Part shown: piece after piece, positions 45,700-56,870 of the stretch
How the letters are laid out: each line of letters opens with the position of its first letter
How positions within the stretch are numbered: position 1 is the stretch's first letter
Assembly: GCF_000335475.2 (NCBI RefSeq)
Contig: NZ_ANAH02000008.1
Location: 124,001 to 188,000, forward strand
Source: Cystobacter fuscus DSM 2262
Lineage (GTDB): Bacteria > Myxococcota > Myxococcia > Myxococcales > Myxococcaceae
Direction of reading: 5' to 3'
DNA: 64,000 nucleotides
Translations under genes and position numbers: made by a program
The notes under the pieces: generated by a model
The model's database searches: none
Seen by the model: only the letters and a program-made list of their open reading frames with translations
Told to the model about the DNA's origin: nothing

Positions 45700-47250
45700 A
45701 TGGCCAGTGAAGAGAACTTCATGCGCGCCCCGGCGCCGACGCCCAAGCGCACCGTCTACACGGAGGCGATGGAGATCTTCCATCGCGCCGCCGATCTCAT
45801 CGGGCTGGACAAGCGCGTCCGTCTCGAGCTCGAGGAGCCCGACTACGAGCACATCTTCTACGTCACCGCGAAGCTGAAGGACCGCCTGGTGCCTCTGGCG
45901 CCCGAGCAGGCGCGCGACTTCGCGGACCTGCCGCCCACCCAGGTGCGCAACCCCGAGGGCCTCGAGCGCCTGGCCGACGGGAAGATCATCCTCAATGGCC
46001 GCGCCCTGCTCGGCTCGGACGTCTCCATCCGCCGCGGTCACCTGCGCCTTCCCGACGGCCACGTGTACCAGCTCGTTCCCGGCGAGTCCCAGCGCTTCAA
46101 GGCCTACCGCGTCCAGCACAACCAGGCGCGCGGCCCCTACAAGGGCGGCATCCGCTACCACCGCGAGGTGTCGCTGGACTTGTTCAAGGCGCTCGCCGCG
46201 GAGATGACCTGGAAGACGGCCATCTCCGAGGTGCCGTTTGGCGGGGGCAAGGGTGGCATCCAGATCGATCCGCGCTCGTACGGCCGGGAGGAGCTGGAGA
46301 ACATCACCCTGCGCTTCATGTACAAGCTCAAGAGCATGATCGGCCCCAACATCGACATCCCCGCGCCGGACGTGGGGACCAACGGGGACATCATGGCGCT
46401 CATGTACCGGCAGTACTCGGACGGTGAGCGCGACCGCCACGGCATGCGCGGCATCGTCACGGGCAAGGACGTGCGCATCGGCGGCTCCGAGGGCCGCGCG
46501 GCCGCCACCGGCCAGGGCGTGGCGTACTGCATCGAGGACTACTACGCCGAGAAGGGCGAGAACCTGCGCGGCAAGAGCTTCATCCTCCAGGGCTTCGGCA
46601 ACGTGGGCAGCCACGGCGCCGCCATCCTCCAGCGCATGGGCGCGCGCCTGCTCGCGGTGAACGACGCCGACGGCACCATCTACAACGGCGATGGCATCGA
46701 CGTGCCCGCCCTGCTCGCCTACATCAACGACCCCAAGAACCTGCGCCGCAGCGTGGTGGGCTTCCCCGGCGCCCAGAAGATCGACAAGAAGGACTTCTGG
46801 GAGGTGCAGGCCGACATCTGCCTGCCCGCCGCCCTGGGTGGCGAAATCACCGCCGACGTGGCCGAGCGCCTCAAGGTGAAGCTCGTGGCCGAGGGCGCCA
46901 ACGGCCCCACCACCCCGGACGCCGACCGCGTCCTGCAGAAGCGCGGCATCGACATGATCCCCGACATCATCGCCAACGCTGGCGGTGTGACGGTGAGCTA
47001 CTACGAGTGGATCCAGAACAAGCGCATGGAGCGCTGGAGCGAGCCCGAGGTCAACCAGCGCCTCGAGCACGCCATGAAGCGCAACTACCGCATCATCCGC
47101 GACATCTCGCGCAACCAGGCGCGCCGCTCGGACACCCACGACAGCCGGCCGTTCTGCATCGGCAAGGAAGTGGACCCGCGCTGCGCCGCGATGATCCTCG
47201 CGCTCAAGCGCATCGAGGCCCACTACCTCCTCGAGGGCTTCTCCCAGTAG
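45700..47250 (+). CDS. Glu/Leu/Phe/Val dehydrogenase family protein
   Basis: A 516-residue amino-acid dehydrogenase. It shows the substrate-binding and catalytic Lys motifs (GPYKGGIRYHREV, VPFGGGKGGIQIDP), Asp in PAPDVGTNGDIMA and a Rossmann NAD(P) motif (LQGFGNVGSHGA), then EGANGPTTPDAD and ANAGGVTVSYYEW. It is longer than classic GdhA (about 420-450), with an N-terminal extension of about 100 residues containing a helical segment. It most likely is a glutamate dehydrogenase, but the substrate within the family is not certain. Confidence 0.92.
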   Translation: MASEENFMRAPAPTPKRTVYTEAMEIFHRAADLIGLDKRVRLELEEPDYEHIFYVTAKLKDRLVPLAPEQARDFADLPPTQVRNPEGLERLADGKIILNGRALLGSDVSIRRGHLRLPDGHVYQLVPGESQRFKAYRVQHNQARGPYKGGIRYHREVSLDLFKALAAEMTWKTAISEVPFGGGKGGIQIDPRSYGREELENITLRFMYKLKSMIGPNIDIPAPDVGTNGDIMALMYRQYSDGERDRHGMRGIVTGKDVRIGGSEGRAAATGQGVAYCIEDYYAEKGENLRGKSFILQGFGNVGSHGAAILQRMGARLLAVNDADGTIYNGDGIDVPALLAYINDPKNLRRSVVGFPGAQKIDKKDFWEVQADICLPAALGGEITADVAERLKVKLVAEGANGPTTPDADRVLQKRGIDMIPDIIANAGGVTVSYYEWIQNKRMERWSEPEVNQRLEHAMKRNYRIIRDISRNQARRSDTHDSRPFCIGKEVDPRCAAMILALKRIEAHYLLEGFSQ

Positions 47251-47273
47251 TCCCCCGCCTCCCGCCGTGAAGC

Positions 47274-47320
47274 ACGAAGGGCACGGTCCGCACCCGACGC
47301 GGCCGTGCCCTTCGTCGTTT
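47274..47320 (+). terminator. Hairpin terminator between convergent genes
   Basis: ACGAAGGGCACGG pairs perfectly with CCGTGCCCTTCGT, followed by CGTTTCC on the plus strand. It follows the dehydrogenase stop by 23 bases and can serve the convergent PilZ gene as well. Confidence 0.7.
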
Positions 47321-47354
47321 CCTCCCGGCGTGCTTCCCACCGGCCCGTCCGGGC

Positions 47355-47717
47355 TCAGTGCATGACGCGCTCGCGCGCCACCAGCAGCAGGGGCTGATCC
47401 TCCTGGACCTCATAGGCCACGATGCGCAGGCCCACGCCGCGGCTGTTGCCCTCGCGCCCGTCCTTGCGCCCGTACGCCAGCGCCACCTGGTAGCGTACCT
47501 CGCACAGGCACGTCATCTCCGTGCCGTCCTCGCCCGCGAACGTCACCTTCACCCGCTCTCCCAGCGTCAGGGGCTCGCGCGTCTCCACGAACAGGCCCTG
47601 CTGGCTGATGTTGCGGCCAATCCCCCGGCTCAACCCCCCCTCCGTGGAGAGGTAGATGGTGAAGACCTTGTCGAAACGCAGATGGGCGCGGCGCTCTCGG
47701 ACCTGAACCTGTGCCAA
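47355..47717 (-). CDS. PilZ-domain protein
   Basis: A 120-residue single PilZ domain, a cyclic-di-GMP receptor. The RERRAHLRFD motif (RxxxR) and GRNISQQGLFVET (N/DxSxxG) are both present, so c-di-GMP binding is likely. It stands alone and may regulate motility or exopolysaccharide. Its upstream region contains two inverted repeats (CTACATG/CATGTAG at 47754-47774 and ACGTA/TACGT at 47802-47815) that may be operators. Confidence 0.9.
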   Translation of the reverse strand: MAQVQVRERRAHLRFDKVFTIYLSTEGGLSRGIGRNISQQGLFVETREPLTLGERVKVTFAGEDGTEMTCLCEVRYQVALAYGRKDGREGNSRGVGLRIVAYEVQEDQPLLLVARERVMH

Positions 47718-47753
47718 CGGGTGTCTCCGGGGGAGGTGGAAGTGGGCGAGAAA

Positions 47754-47815
47754 CTACATGGTGAGAACATGTAGTCAAAATCTCCACCGACCCGTACCAC
47801 CACGTACTGCTACGT
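47754..47815. promoter_or_regulatory. Two small palindromes in front of the PilZ gene
   Basis: CTACATG-N7-CATGTAG lies 37 bases before the PilZ start, and ACGTA-N4-TACGT follows 27 bases further upstream. Both are exact. They are candidate operators; no regulator is linked. Confidence 0.35.
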
Positions 47816-47900
47816 ACCCACATGCGGGTGTCCGGAGGCCCCCGAGAGTGGCAGCATCCGCGCGCCCCCATTTCCTGCCCCCTGCCTTGGAGAGGCCCCC

Positions 47901-48539
47901 ATGAAACGATTCATCCTGGCCGTTGCCCTGTTGCTGCCATCGCTCGTCCTGGCGGACGCGGATCCCCGCTTCGCCCGGTTGAGGGATCAGGCCGAGCCCC
48001 TGGGGAGCCTGTCGGCGTTCCTGGACAAGTACGTGGGGGAGTGCAGTGGCCTGTTCGCGGGCCTGGGCTGCCGCGACGCCGCCGAGGCCTTCCGCAAACA
48101 GTATGAGGGCAAACGGCTATACATGATCGTCGGAGAGGACGTGGCGACGATGGTGCGCCCGGGCCCGTACCAGCCCGGCAGCGGCAACTACGTCATCGAG
48201 GTCACCCCGTCCTTCCCCGGAGGGGCCTACGTGCTCACCCAGGGGACACCCGGTCAGCTGGCGGCGGACGACAAGCCCCTGTTGCCCCCCCTGCGCGTCA
48301 CGGGCACCACGCCGCCCGGGTGGAACGCCACCGACTTCATGCGCCTGTTCTCCTCGCGCCAGGTCCGGCTCCAGGTCATCTTCGCGCCGCAGACGCTCTG
48401 GGGACTGGAGCGCAAGCAGGGCAGCGGCAAGCAGTACGGCGTGTCCGCCCGCGTCGAGGCGCTGCTCTTGACGAACGCGCGCACCGGCGAGCCGCTCGGC
48501 CTGTGGTTCGCCGACGAGGCGAAGGCGAAGAAGAAGTAG
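47901..48539 (+). CDS. Exported protein of unknown function
   Basis: A 212-residue protein with a clear signal peptide (FILAVALLLPSLVLADA). The mature part has a CxxxxxxGC motif (VGECSGLFAGLGCRDAAEAF) and a beta-rich region (YVIEVTPSFPGGAYVLTQG). I recognise no named family; it probably is a myxobacterial periplasmic protein. It is monocistronic, with GGAGAGG near the start, and converges with the HtrA gene. Confidence 0.75.
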   Translation: MKRFILAVALLLPSLVLADADPRFARLRDQAEPLGSLSAFLDKYVGECSGLFAGLGCRDAAEAFRKQYEGKRLYMIVGEDVATMVRPGPYQPGSGNYVIEVTPSFPGGAYVLTQGTPGQLAADDKPLLPPLRVTGTTPPGWNATDFMRLFSSRQVRLQVIFAPQTLWGLERKQGSGKQYGVSARVEALLLTNARTGEPLGLWFADEAKAKKK

Positions 48540-48553
48540 CCGCGGCGGCGCGC

Positions 48554-50008
48554 TCAGGGCTCCAGCGCGACGTACTGTTGCCGCTCGCCGCGCTGGATGC
48601 GCAGCAGCACGGCGGCGCCCGTGCCCCGCTCCAGCGCGCCCTTCACCGCCCCCACGTCCTTCACCTTGCGGCGGTTGACCTCCGTCACCACGTCCCCGGG
48701 CTGCAGGCCCGCGCGGGCCGCCGCGGAGCGCGGCACCACCCCCGACACCAGCACCCCCGCGTAGGGCTCCAGGCCCAGGGGCGCCGCCACCTCGGGGGAC
48801 ACGTCGCGCAGCACCAGGCCGAAGTCGCCCAGGTTGCCGGGGCCCGACAGCGCCGACAGCACCTCCTGCGCCGGGCGGGCCGTCAGCTTCACCACCACGT
48901 CCTGCGACTCGCCCTCGCGCAAGAGCGTGAGCTTCACCTGGGTCTGCGGCGCCAGCATGGTCACCTTGCGCAGGAGCTGTTGGTAGGAGTCCACGGGCTT
49001 GCCGTTCACCCCCACCAGTTGATCCCCCGCTCGGATGCCCGCCTGCGCCGCCGGGCTGTTGCGGTACACCTGCTTGACGATCGCGGCGCGGGTGCCCACC
49101 TGGGACTGCTCGTCGATCACCACCCCCAGCCAGCCGCGCTGCAGCTGGCCGTTGCGGCTCAGGTTGGGCAGCAGATCCTTCACCATGTTGATGGGCACCG
49201 CGAAGCCAATGCCCTGCCCCTCGCTGATGATGGCCGTGTTCACGCCCACCACCTCGCCGCGCATGTTGAAGAGCGGCCCGCCCGAGTTGCCCGGGTTGAT
49301 GAGGGCGTCCGTCTGGATGAAGTCATCGAAGGGGCCCACGCCGATCACCCGCTCCTTGGCGGAGATCATCCCGTGCGACACCGAGTGATCCAACCCGAAC
49401 GGGTTGCCGATGGCCACCACCCAGTCGCCCACCTCCAGCCGGTCCGAGTCCCCCAGGTACACCGCCGGCAGCCCCCGCACGTCCTGACCCAGCAGCCGCA
49501 GGAGCGCCACGTCCGTGGACGCATCCCGTCCCACCACCTCGGAGAGGAACTCCCGCCCGTCGGACAGGCGCACCACGATCTCACTGGCCTCCACGTCCCC
49601 GCGCGCCACCACGTGGTTGTTCGTCACCACCAGGCCCTCCGGGGTGAGGAGGAAGCCCGAGCCGGTCGCCGAGCGCGCCGCGCCCATGACGGGGTTGTCC
49701 GCCCCCGAGGCGCTGATGTTCACCACGCCCGCCTCCACGGCCCGGATGAGCGGTGCCAGGGAGCTGGGAGGCACGAAGCCCGGCAGCATCGGCTCGCGCG
49801 AGGTCCACTCGCGCCACAGGCCCGTCGCGCCCTGCGGTCCCCGGGCCGTGTCTTGCGACCAGGCGGCGTGCTCGCGCGCCCGGGCCTCGAGCCAGGGCTC
49901 CAGCGCTCCCTGCTGCGCACCGGCCACCGACGCGGCGAGCATCAGCACCAGCAGGACGGTCCACGAGGCATGCGACGAGAAGGGGCGGAGGTTCACGGCT
50001 CGGATCAT
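48554..50008 (-). CDS. HtrA/DegP-family periplasmic serine protease
   Basis: A protease of about 484 residues. It has a signal peptide (VLLVLMLAASVAGAQ), a trypsin-like domain with catalytic His132 (TNNHVVA), Asp166 (STDVALL) and Ser242 (NPGNSGGPLF), and two PDZ domains (around 285-370 and 390-475). These match DegP/DegQ quality-control proteases of the periplasm. The start is ATG 50008 (an upstream TTG also fits). It lies just downstream of grpE on the same strand. Confidence 0.95.
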   Translation of the reverse strand: MIRAVNLRPFSSHASWTVLLVLMLAASVAGAQQGALEPWLEARAREHAAWSQDTARGPQGATGLWREWTSREPMLPGFVPPSSLAPLIRAVEAGVVNISASGADNPVMGAARSATGSGFLLTPEGLVVTNNHVVARGDVEASEIVVRLSDGREFLSEVVGRDASTDVALLRLLGQDVRGLPAVYLGDSDRLEVGDWVVAIGNPFGLDHSVSHGMISAKERVIGVGPFDDFIQTDALINPGNSGGPLFNMRGEVVGVNTAIISEGQGIGFAVPINMVKDLLPNLSRNGQLQRGWLGVVIDEQSQVGTRAAIVKQVYRNSPAAQAGIRAGDQLVGVNGKPVDSYQQLLRKVTMLAPQTQVKLTLLREGESQDVVVKLTARPAQEVLSALSGPGNLGDFGLVLRDVSPEVAAPLGLEPYAGVLVSGVVPRSAAARAGLQPGDVVTEVNRRKVKDVGAVKGALERGTGAAVLLRIQRGERQQYVALEP

Positions 50009-50146
50009 GTCGGGAGGAGCGAACAACCACCCGCCCCGCGTCTTCCCGGTGCATCCGGACTCGCGCGGCGGGGGGACTCACGACCCACCCTAGCCGCCCG
50101 CCCTCTCGGGAGGAACTCCTTCGAGGAACAACTCCCGGCGAACGGC

Positions 50147-50770
50147 TCAGGCCTTCGCGGGAGCGACGTACTTGGCCACCTTCACCCGCGCCGGGCGGAT
50201 GATGCGGTCCTTCATCCGGTAGCCCGCCCGGGCCTCCGCCACCACCCGCTGATCCTCCTCGGGATTGGGGGTGATCTCCATGTCCGTGGCCTCGGCGGTG
50301 TTGGGATCGTACGGCTGACCCACCAACTGCAGCCGCTCGACGCCCGCCTGCTGCAATTTGCCGAGCAGTCCGTCGCGGATCATCTTCACGCCCTTGGCCA
50401 GGCCGGAAGAGGCATCGGCGCCGCCCAGGGAGAGGCTGAGATCCAACTCGTCCACCGCCTCGAGGAGCATCGTGGCCACCTTGCCCCGCTCCACGTCGAG
50501 CATGCGCTCGCGCTCACGCGACAGGCGCTGCTTGAACTCCTCGCGATCCTTCTCCAGCTCCTGGTAGGCGCGCGCCAGTTGGTCCACGCGGCGCCGGGTC
50601 GAGGCCAGCTCCGCCTGGAGGCGCTCCACCTCGGCCGAGGCCTCGGAGGGCGCCTGCGGCGGGGAGTCCGTCTGCGCGGACGCGTCGGGAGCCGCCTCGG
50701 GCGAGGTCACGACGGGCTCCTGCGCCTGCGTCTCCTGGGAGCGGTCGTCTGTCCGGGAATTGCCATTCAT
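50147..50770 (-). CDS. grpE: Nucleotide exchange factor GrpE
   Basis: A 207-residue GrpE, the co-chaperone that drives ADP release from DnaK. An acidic, low-complexity N-terminus precedes the coiled-coil (VERLQAELASTRRRVDQLAR) and the beta domain (GRYRMKDRIIRPARVKVAK-like end). The family length is typical. No dnaK or dnaJ is in the window, which is common in this group. It is the probable partner of the HtrA gene downstream by position. Confidence 0.93.
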   Translation of the reverse strand: MNGNSRTDDRSQETQAQEPVVTSPEAAPDASAQTDSPPQAPSEASAEVERLQAELASTRRRVDQLARAYQELEKDREEFKQRLSRERERMLDVERGKVATMLLEAVDELDLSLSLGGADASSGLAKGVKMIRDGLLGKLQQAGVERLQLVGQPYDPNTAEATDMEITPNPEEDQRVVAEARAGYRMKDRIIRPARVKVAKYVAPAKA

Positions 50771-50821
50771 GGGGCGAACGTAACCAGCCCCCGTCCCGAG
50801 TCAACGCCCGTTCAAGGGCTT

Positions 50822-51067
50822 CTAGTGTTCGGCGGGCATCGCGGGATGTTCGGCCATGAACCCGTGGTCCACCTGGCCCGTCACCTCGTCGATGATCTCC
50901 ACCTGGGCGGCCCGGAGCGAGTAGTAGAGCAGCCAGCGCTCGGCCGCCGTGAGGGTCCCCGCGGGCAGGGCCTCTTCAATCTCCTGGACCGTGAGCCGCC
51001 CATCCCGAAGGCCCCGGGCGAAGAGTGCCTTACGCGCCGTATAGCTCTTGCCGATTCTGTTTTCCAC
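50822..51067 (-). CDS. Stand-alone sigma-70 region 1.1-like small protein
   Basis: An 81-residue protein whose middle, LRDGRLTVQEIEEALPAG then AERWLLYYSLRAAQVEIIDE, looks like the four-helix region 1.1 of primary sigma factors. It has no promoter-recognition regions. Starting at the GTG at 51067 places GGAGGGAG upstream. Region 1.1 blocks DNA entry into the RNA polymerase cleft. A free copy could act as an anti-sigma or RNA polymerase-binding factor. The assignment is by pattern only. Confidence 0.65.
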   Translation of the reverse strand: MENRIGKSYTARKALFARGLRDGRLTVQEIEEALPAGTLTAAERWLLYYSLRAAQVEIIDEVTGQVDHGFMAEHPAMPAEH

Positions 51068-51189
51068 GGACGCTCCCTCCTTCCCATGCAACATAATTTC
51101 GCCCCTTCAACACCGCAGGCCACGCGGCGTGAAGGGGCGAAGGCCCGCTCAGGGGGCGGGCGAGTGAGCGCCCACCGTGTCCGTCCGCG

Positions 51190-53259
<2,070 letters not shown>

Positions 53260-53421
53260 CAGTGGCGCACTCCCCGTCCCCCTGCCACGCACCCCTGTGG
53301 TACGCGGTACGACTTCCGTGTGGGGCAAAGATGGCCACAGCCGCCCGGCGGTCAACCCGGCATCCCGAGTACACCCCGCCAAGAAGTCTCCCGAGGTGTC
53401 ACTTCCTGTCCCTTCCGCAGG

Positions 53422-53449
53422 GAACACTGCCGAGTGGTGGACAGTGTTC
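53422..53449. promoter_or_regulatory. Palindrome in the ftsH upstream region
   Basis: GAACACTG, 12 bases, CAGTGTTC: an exact 8-bp inverted repeat between the lipoprotein stop and the ftsH start. It may be a regulatory site of ftsH or a terminator stem of the upstream gene. Confidence 0.4.
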
Positions 53450-53479
53450 ACCCCAGGACGTCCCCTCGGGACGCTCCGC

Positions 53480-54430
53480 TCAGCGGCAGTCCATCCGGTA
53501 CAGGCGTTGTCCGGCGAACTCGGAGCCAATCAGGTAGGAGCGGTCCGCGCCTGCGTCCCCGGGCAGCCAGGTGATGGCCTCGGACTGCGCCTGGCTCGCG
53601 CCGGGCACCTCGACGACCGGGCCCTGGAGCAGCTCCTCCATGCGCGAGGCCCCGGGGCGGCGCACCTCCCACACCCGGGTATAAGTGCGCAGCAGCAGGC
53701 GCTGCCCCGAGGGGTGGAGCGCCGCGGCGGTGGTTCGCCTGTCGACGTTGCCCGGCGAGCGCAGCGTCCCCAGGTGCGAGGCCCTGGCCACCGAGCCCGG
53801 AGCGAGCCCCTGCAGCGCGAAGACCTCGCCCAGCGAGTCACCCTCCTTGGTGATGAGCACCGGCCGGCCCGTGCCCGGCTCGATGACGAGGGCCTCGCAG
53901 TCGTGCGCCCGGTCCGGCCAGGTGAAGGGCAGCTCCTCCACGGCCAGCGTCGCATCGGCCACCTGCTCCGGCTCGGGGAAGCGCAAGAGGCGCACCTGAT
54001 CTCGGCGCTCGAAGTTGTCCCCCGTGTCGGCCAGGTACACGCACGTGCGCGCGTCTCCCGGCGCACACGGCCCCAGGGCGATGTCCTCGAGGTCCATGTC
54101 CTCGGGATCGGCGCCGGTGAGCGTCAGCGTGGCGAGCGGCTTGCCCGTCTCGTCGATGGCGAAGACCTGGAACGCGTTGCCCGAGTCGTTGTGCGCCCAC
54201 AACACGCCCGGATGCCGGACGCTCGCGGCGAGCCCGGACATCTCGGCGAGCACGAGCGGCACGCGGCCCACGGCCCGGGGCTCGCCATAGAGGCGGCACC
54301 CCGGCATGTCCTCGGCGGGGGCATAGCGCGAGGAGGGCGCGGAGCCGGACGCCTCCAGGTTGGAGGGCTTGGGTGCCCTGCAGGCCGCCAGCAGCCCCCC
54401 GAGCAGCACCAGGGCGAGGGCCCGGCGCAC
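53480..54430 (-). CDS. Lipoprotein, beta-propeller type, unknown function
   Basis: A 316-residue lipoprotein (lipobox LLAAC). The remainder has repeated strands characteristic of a propeller ([51 protein letters not shown]), as in SdiA-regulated/esterase-like proteins. The ATG lies one base beyond the stop of the NUDIX gene. It may be an outer-surface or periplasmic sensor or hydrolase; no catalytic residues are evident. Confidence 0.75.
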   Translation of the reverse strand: MRRALALVLLGGLLAACRAPKPSNLEASGSAPSSRYAPAEDMPGCRLYGEPRAVGRVPLVLAEMSGLAASVRHPGVLWAHNDSGNAFQVFAIDETGKPLATLTLTGADPEDMDLEDIALGPCAPGDARTCVYLADTGDNFERRDQVRLLRFPEPEQVADATLAVEELPFTWPDRAHDCEALVIEPGTGRPVLITKEGDSLGEVFALQGLAPGSVARASHLGTLRSPGNVDRRTTAAALHPSGQRLLLRTYTRVWEVRRPGASRMEELLQGPVVEVPGASQAQSEAITWLPGDAGADRSYLIGSEFAGQRLYRMDCR

Positions 54431-54431
54431 G

Positions 54432-54839
54432 TCAGGCTTCCAGACCCAGCAGCTTGGCCAGCGTCTTCGCGTCCGCGTCGGGGAACTGGTACTTCGACAT
54501 GTCCTCGAGCTTCACCCAGCAGTGGTCATGCACGCGCAGGTGTTTGATGTCCGACTCGGGGCTGGCGAGCCGACAGCGGTACACCCGGAAGTCGATGTCA
54601 TAGGAGGGGTACTCGTGGTGGGTGTGCAGGGCCTGCTCCAGCACCTCCACCTCCACGCCCATCTCCTCGCGGATCTCCCGGGCGAGCGCCTGCTCGTCGG
54701 ACTCCGCCTCCTCGACGCGGCCCCCGGGGAACTCCCACAACAGCGGCAGCGTCGCCTTGGGGGGACGCTGGGTGATGAGGTAGCGCCCCTCGGCGTTCTG
54801 CAGCATCGCGCCGACGACGCGGATGTGACGGCGAGCCAT
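54432..54839 (-). CDS. NUDIX hydrolase, MutT-like
   Basis: A 135-residue NUDIX enzyme with the canonical box (GGRVEEAESDEQALAREI followed by REEMGVE). The size and N-terminal (VVGAMLQNAEGRYLITQRPP) fit MutT-type 8-oxo-dGTP diphosphatases. The start at ATG 54839 has a GGAGTCGGGAG-like site upstream. It is probably co-transcribed with the lipoprotein gene (adjacent end to start). The substrate remains to be shown. Confidence 0.9.
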   Translation of the reverse strand: MARRHIRVVGAMLQNAEGRYLITQRPPKATLPLLWEFPGGRVEEAESDEQALAREIREEMGVEVEVLEQALHTHHEYPSYDIDFRVYRCRLASPESDIKHLRVHDHCWVKLEDMSKYQFPDADAKTLAKLLGLEA

Positions 54840-54917
54840 CTCCCGACTCCTTCTGACACACCAGTAGATAAGAGGAAGGCGGCGGACTAGCACGGCCCGT
54901 ACCCCGGGGCCAAGGGC

Positions 54918-56066
54918 TCAGGGACCTTTGGGCCCCCCGCCCCCCGGGCGCTCCTTCCCTCCCCCCCTCCCCCGGCGGGCCTCGTCCCCCGTGTTCTCCA
55001 GGTCTCCCGGCACCGGCCCCTCCAGGGCCGCCACCTCGGCCACCAGCTCGGGGCGCCCATAGCGCCATCCCTTGGACCACACATGATCCCTCAGGACCCG
55101 GGCCAGTTCCGCCCCCGTGGCGAAGCGTTCCTCACGCCGGGGAGCCAGCAGCCGGCGGAGCACGGCCCGGGGCAGCTCGGGCAGCCCCTGGATGGCCGCC
55201 TCCACCTGCTCGGAGCGCAGCTCGCGCATGCGCTTGAGCAGGTCCGCGGTGCGCGGCGCGCTCAGCTCCTCCAGCCCCCCCCAGCCCGACTCGCCCCGCG
55301 CGCGCAACTGGCGGCCGAGCAGCTCCGCCTCGTGGCGTTGCTCGGCGTCCAGCAGGTGCCGGCCGGTGAGCAGCTGGAGGAAGACGAGCCCCAGGGAGAA
55401 GAGATCCGAGCGCCCGTCGAGCTGATCCAGGTTGGCCCGCTCCGGCGAGCTGTAGGACACGTTGCCCAGGTCACTGTCGCCCTCGGTGGAGATGCGCCCC
55501 TCCAACCGGGACCAGGCCGCCCCGAAGTCCACCAGCTTCACCTCGCCCTCCCGGCCCAGGAGGATGCCCTGGGGCGTCACGTCCCGGTGGACGATGCCCA
55601 GGTGCCGCCCCTTGTCGTCCACCAGGGTGTGCGCGTAGTGCAGCCCCTCGGCGACCTCGGCCGTCACGTAGCAGGCGAACGCCTCGGAGAAGTCGCGGCC
55701 CGCGCGCTCGGCCCGGCGCATCACGTCCCCCAGGCGCTGGCCCTCGGTGTACTCCACGAAGAGCAGGGGCTCGGCCGCGCTGCCCCCGAGCATCTGCACC
55801 GCGAGGATGTTGGGGTGGCGCATCTGCCCCGCCAGGCGCGCCTCCTCCACCAGCCGCTGGTAGTCCTCCTGGCGCACCACGCGGTTGAGCCGCTTGACCA
55901 CCGTGTAGCCCCCCAGCCCCCCCGCGTAGCGCTGACGCGTGAGCAACAGTTCCCCATGGTGGCCCTGCCCCAGCGAACGCACGAGCTCGAAGCTCGCCAT
56001 TCCGGTTTCGATCACCACGGGGGGGGACGGCTTGGGGGAGGGATCCGGATTCTGCCGACTCGACAT
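54918..56066 (-). CDS. Serine/threonine protein kinase with atypical catalytic loop
   Basis: A 382-residue Hanks-type kinase: glycine loop LGQGHHGELLL, Lys in VVKRL, HRDVTPQG catalytic loop (about 156) and DFG (VDFGAAWS), APE-like SPERAN. The normally invariant Asn of the catalytic loop (HRDxxxxN) is Gly, so metal binding may be altered and low activity is possible. It has no membrane segment and a Gly-rich C-terminal tail. GGAGC precedes the ATG at 56066. It opposes an XRE regulator. Confidence 0.88.
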   Translation of the reverse strand: MSSRQNPDPSPKPSPPVVIETGMASFELVRSLGQGHHGELLLTRQRYAGGLGGYTVVKRLNRVVRQEDYQRLVEEARLAGQMRHPNILAVQMLGGSAAEPLLFVEYTEGQRLGDVMRRAERAGRDFSEAFACYVTAEVAEGLHYAHTLVDDKGRHLGIVHRDVTPQGILLGREGEVKLVDFGAAWSRLEGRISTEGDSDLGNVSYSSPERANLDQLDGRSDLFSLGLVFLQLLTGRHLLDAEQRHEAELLGRQLRARGESGWGGLEELSAPRTADLLKRMRELRSEQVEAAIQGLPELPRAVLRRLLAPRREERFATGAELARVLRDHVWSKGWRYGRPELVAEVAALEGPVPGDLENTGDEARRGRGGGKERPGGGGPKGP

Positions 56067-56210
56067 GACGACGCGCTCCTTTGGGGGTATCCGCCAGATG
56101 ACTCCAAAGGTAAACATGCGGACCCCGAAGGACCAAGAACGATGATGCTTCCGGGGGAGCCGCCCCCCACCTACCGACCTCGAAAGTCGGGCCTGACTCG
56201 CGGAATGACT

Positions 56211-56250
56211 CTTGAAGTCACTCTTTTTCCAGCTATCTTGGAAGTCACTC
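56211..56250. promoter_or_regulatory. Direct repeats upstream of the XRE regulator
   Basis: CTTGAAGTCACTC (56211-56223) and CTTGGAAGTCACTC (56237-56250), 13 bases apart, lie 58-97 bases ahead of the XRE start and in the divergent region with the kinase. They are candidate binding sites for the regulator encoded next door. Confidence 0.4.
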
Positions 56251-56307
56251 CGGGCCCGGATGTACCGGGCCGGAAGACTTCCACTCGTCTCTTCAGGACC
56301 GCACGGC

Positions 56308-56730
56308 ATGGCACTCCCACGAGGACTGGCATCGACCATCGGGACCGCGGCCCGGGCGGCTCGAGTCCGCGCCAATCTCACCCAGGAAGACGTCGCCGAG
56401 CGGGTGGGACTCGCCACCGAGGTCTACGGACGGCTGGAGCGCGGCGGGATGCTGCCGAGCGTGCCCACCTTGAAGAAACTGTGTGAAATCCTCCGCATCC
56501 CCTCGGACGTGCTGCTGGGGCTGACGCCCGCGCAGGAGAACTTCTGGACGAAGGAGACACCCGCCCGGCCCACCGAGGAGCCCGTGGAGATCCGCCGCCT
56601 GGTGCGCACGGTGAAGAAGCTGGAGCCCGCCGAGTTCCGCCTGCTCAGCCTGATCGCCACCGGCTTGTTGCGCCTGCGGATCGTGCGCCAGGGCCGCCCC
56701 GCCCCCCCCGGTCCCCCCCGCCCCTCTTAG
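56308..56730 (+). CDS. XRE-family helix-turn-helix regulator
   Basis: A 140-residue protein: XRE-type HTH at about residues 15-75 (LTQEDVAERVGLATEVYGRL, VPTLKKLCEILRIPSDVLLG) and a helical C-terminal part (RRLVRTVKKLEPAEFRLLS). The tail is Pro/Arg-rich. It is divergent from the protein kinase, across 241 bases that carry a pair of direct repeats. No effector domain is seen. Confidence 0.88.
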   Translation: MALPRGLASTIGTAARAARVRANLTQEDVAERVGLATEVYGRLERGGMLPSVPTLKKLCEILRIPSDVLLGLTPAQENFWTKETPARPTEEPVEIRRLVRTVKKLEPAEFRLLSLIATGLLRLRIVRQGRPAPPGPPRPS

Positions 56731-56870
56731 AGGAGGAGGAGGCCCCGCCATCGGAGTTCGCGCCCGGACAGCGGCCGGACGGCCAGGGGCCATGCCCGCC
56801 CGCCGTCCCCGGTTTCACTGGGCAACACCCGGTCCGGGACGATAGGTAGGCTCGGCCCCCAGGAACCCCC

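Noticed and set aside
47358-47774. A 138-codon frame opposite the PilZ gene
   Set aside because: It is the antisense of the PilZ domain and has no supporting motif or ribosome-binding site.
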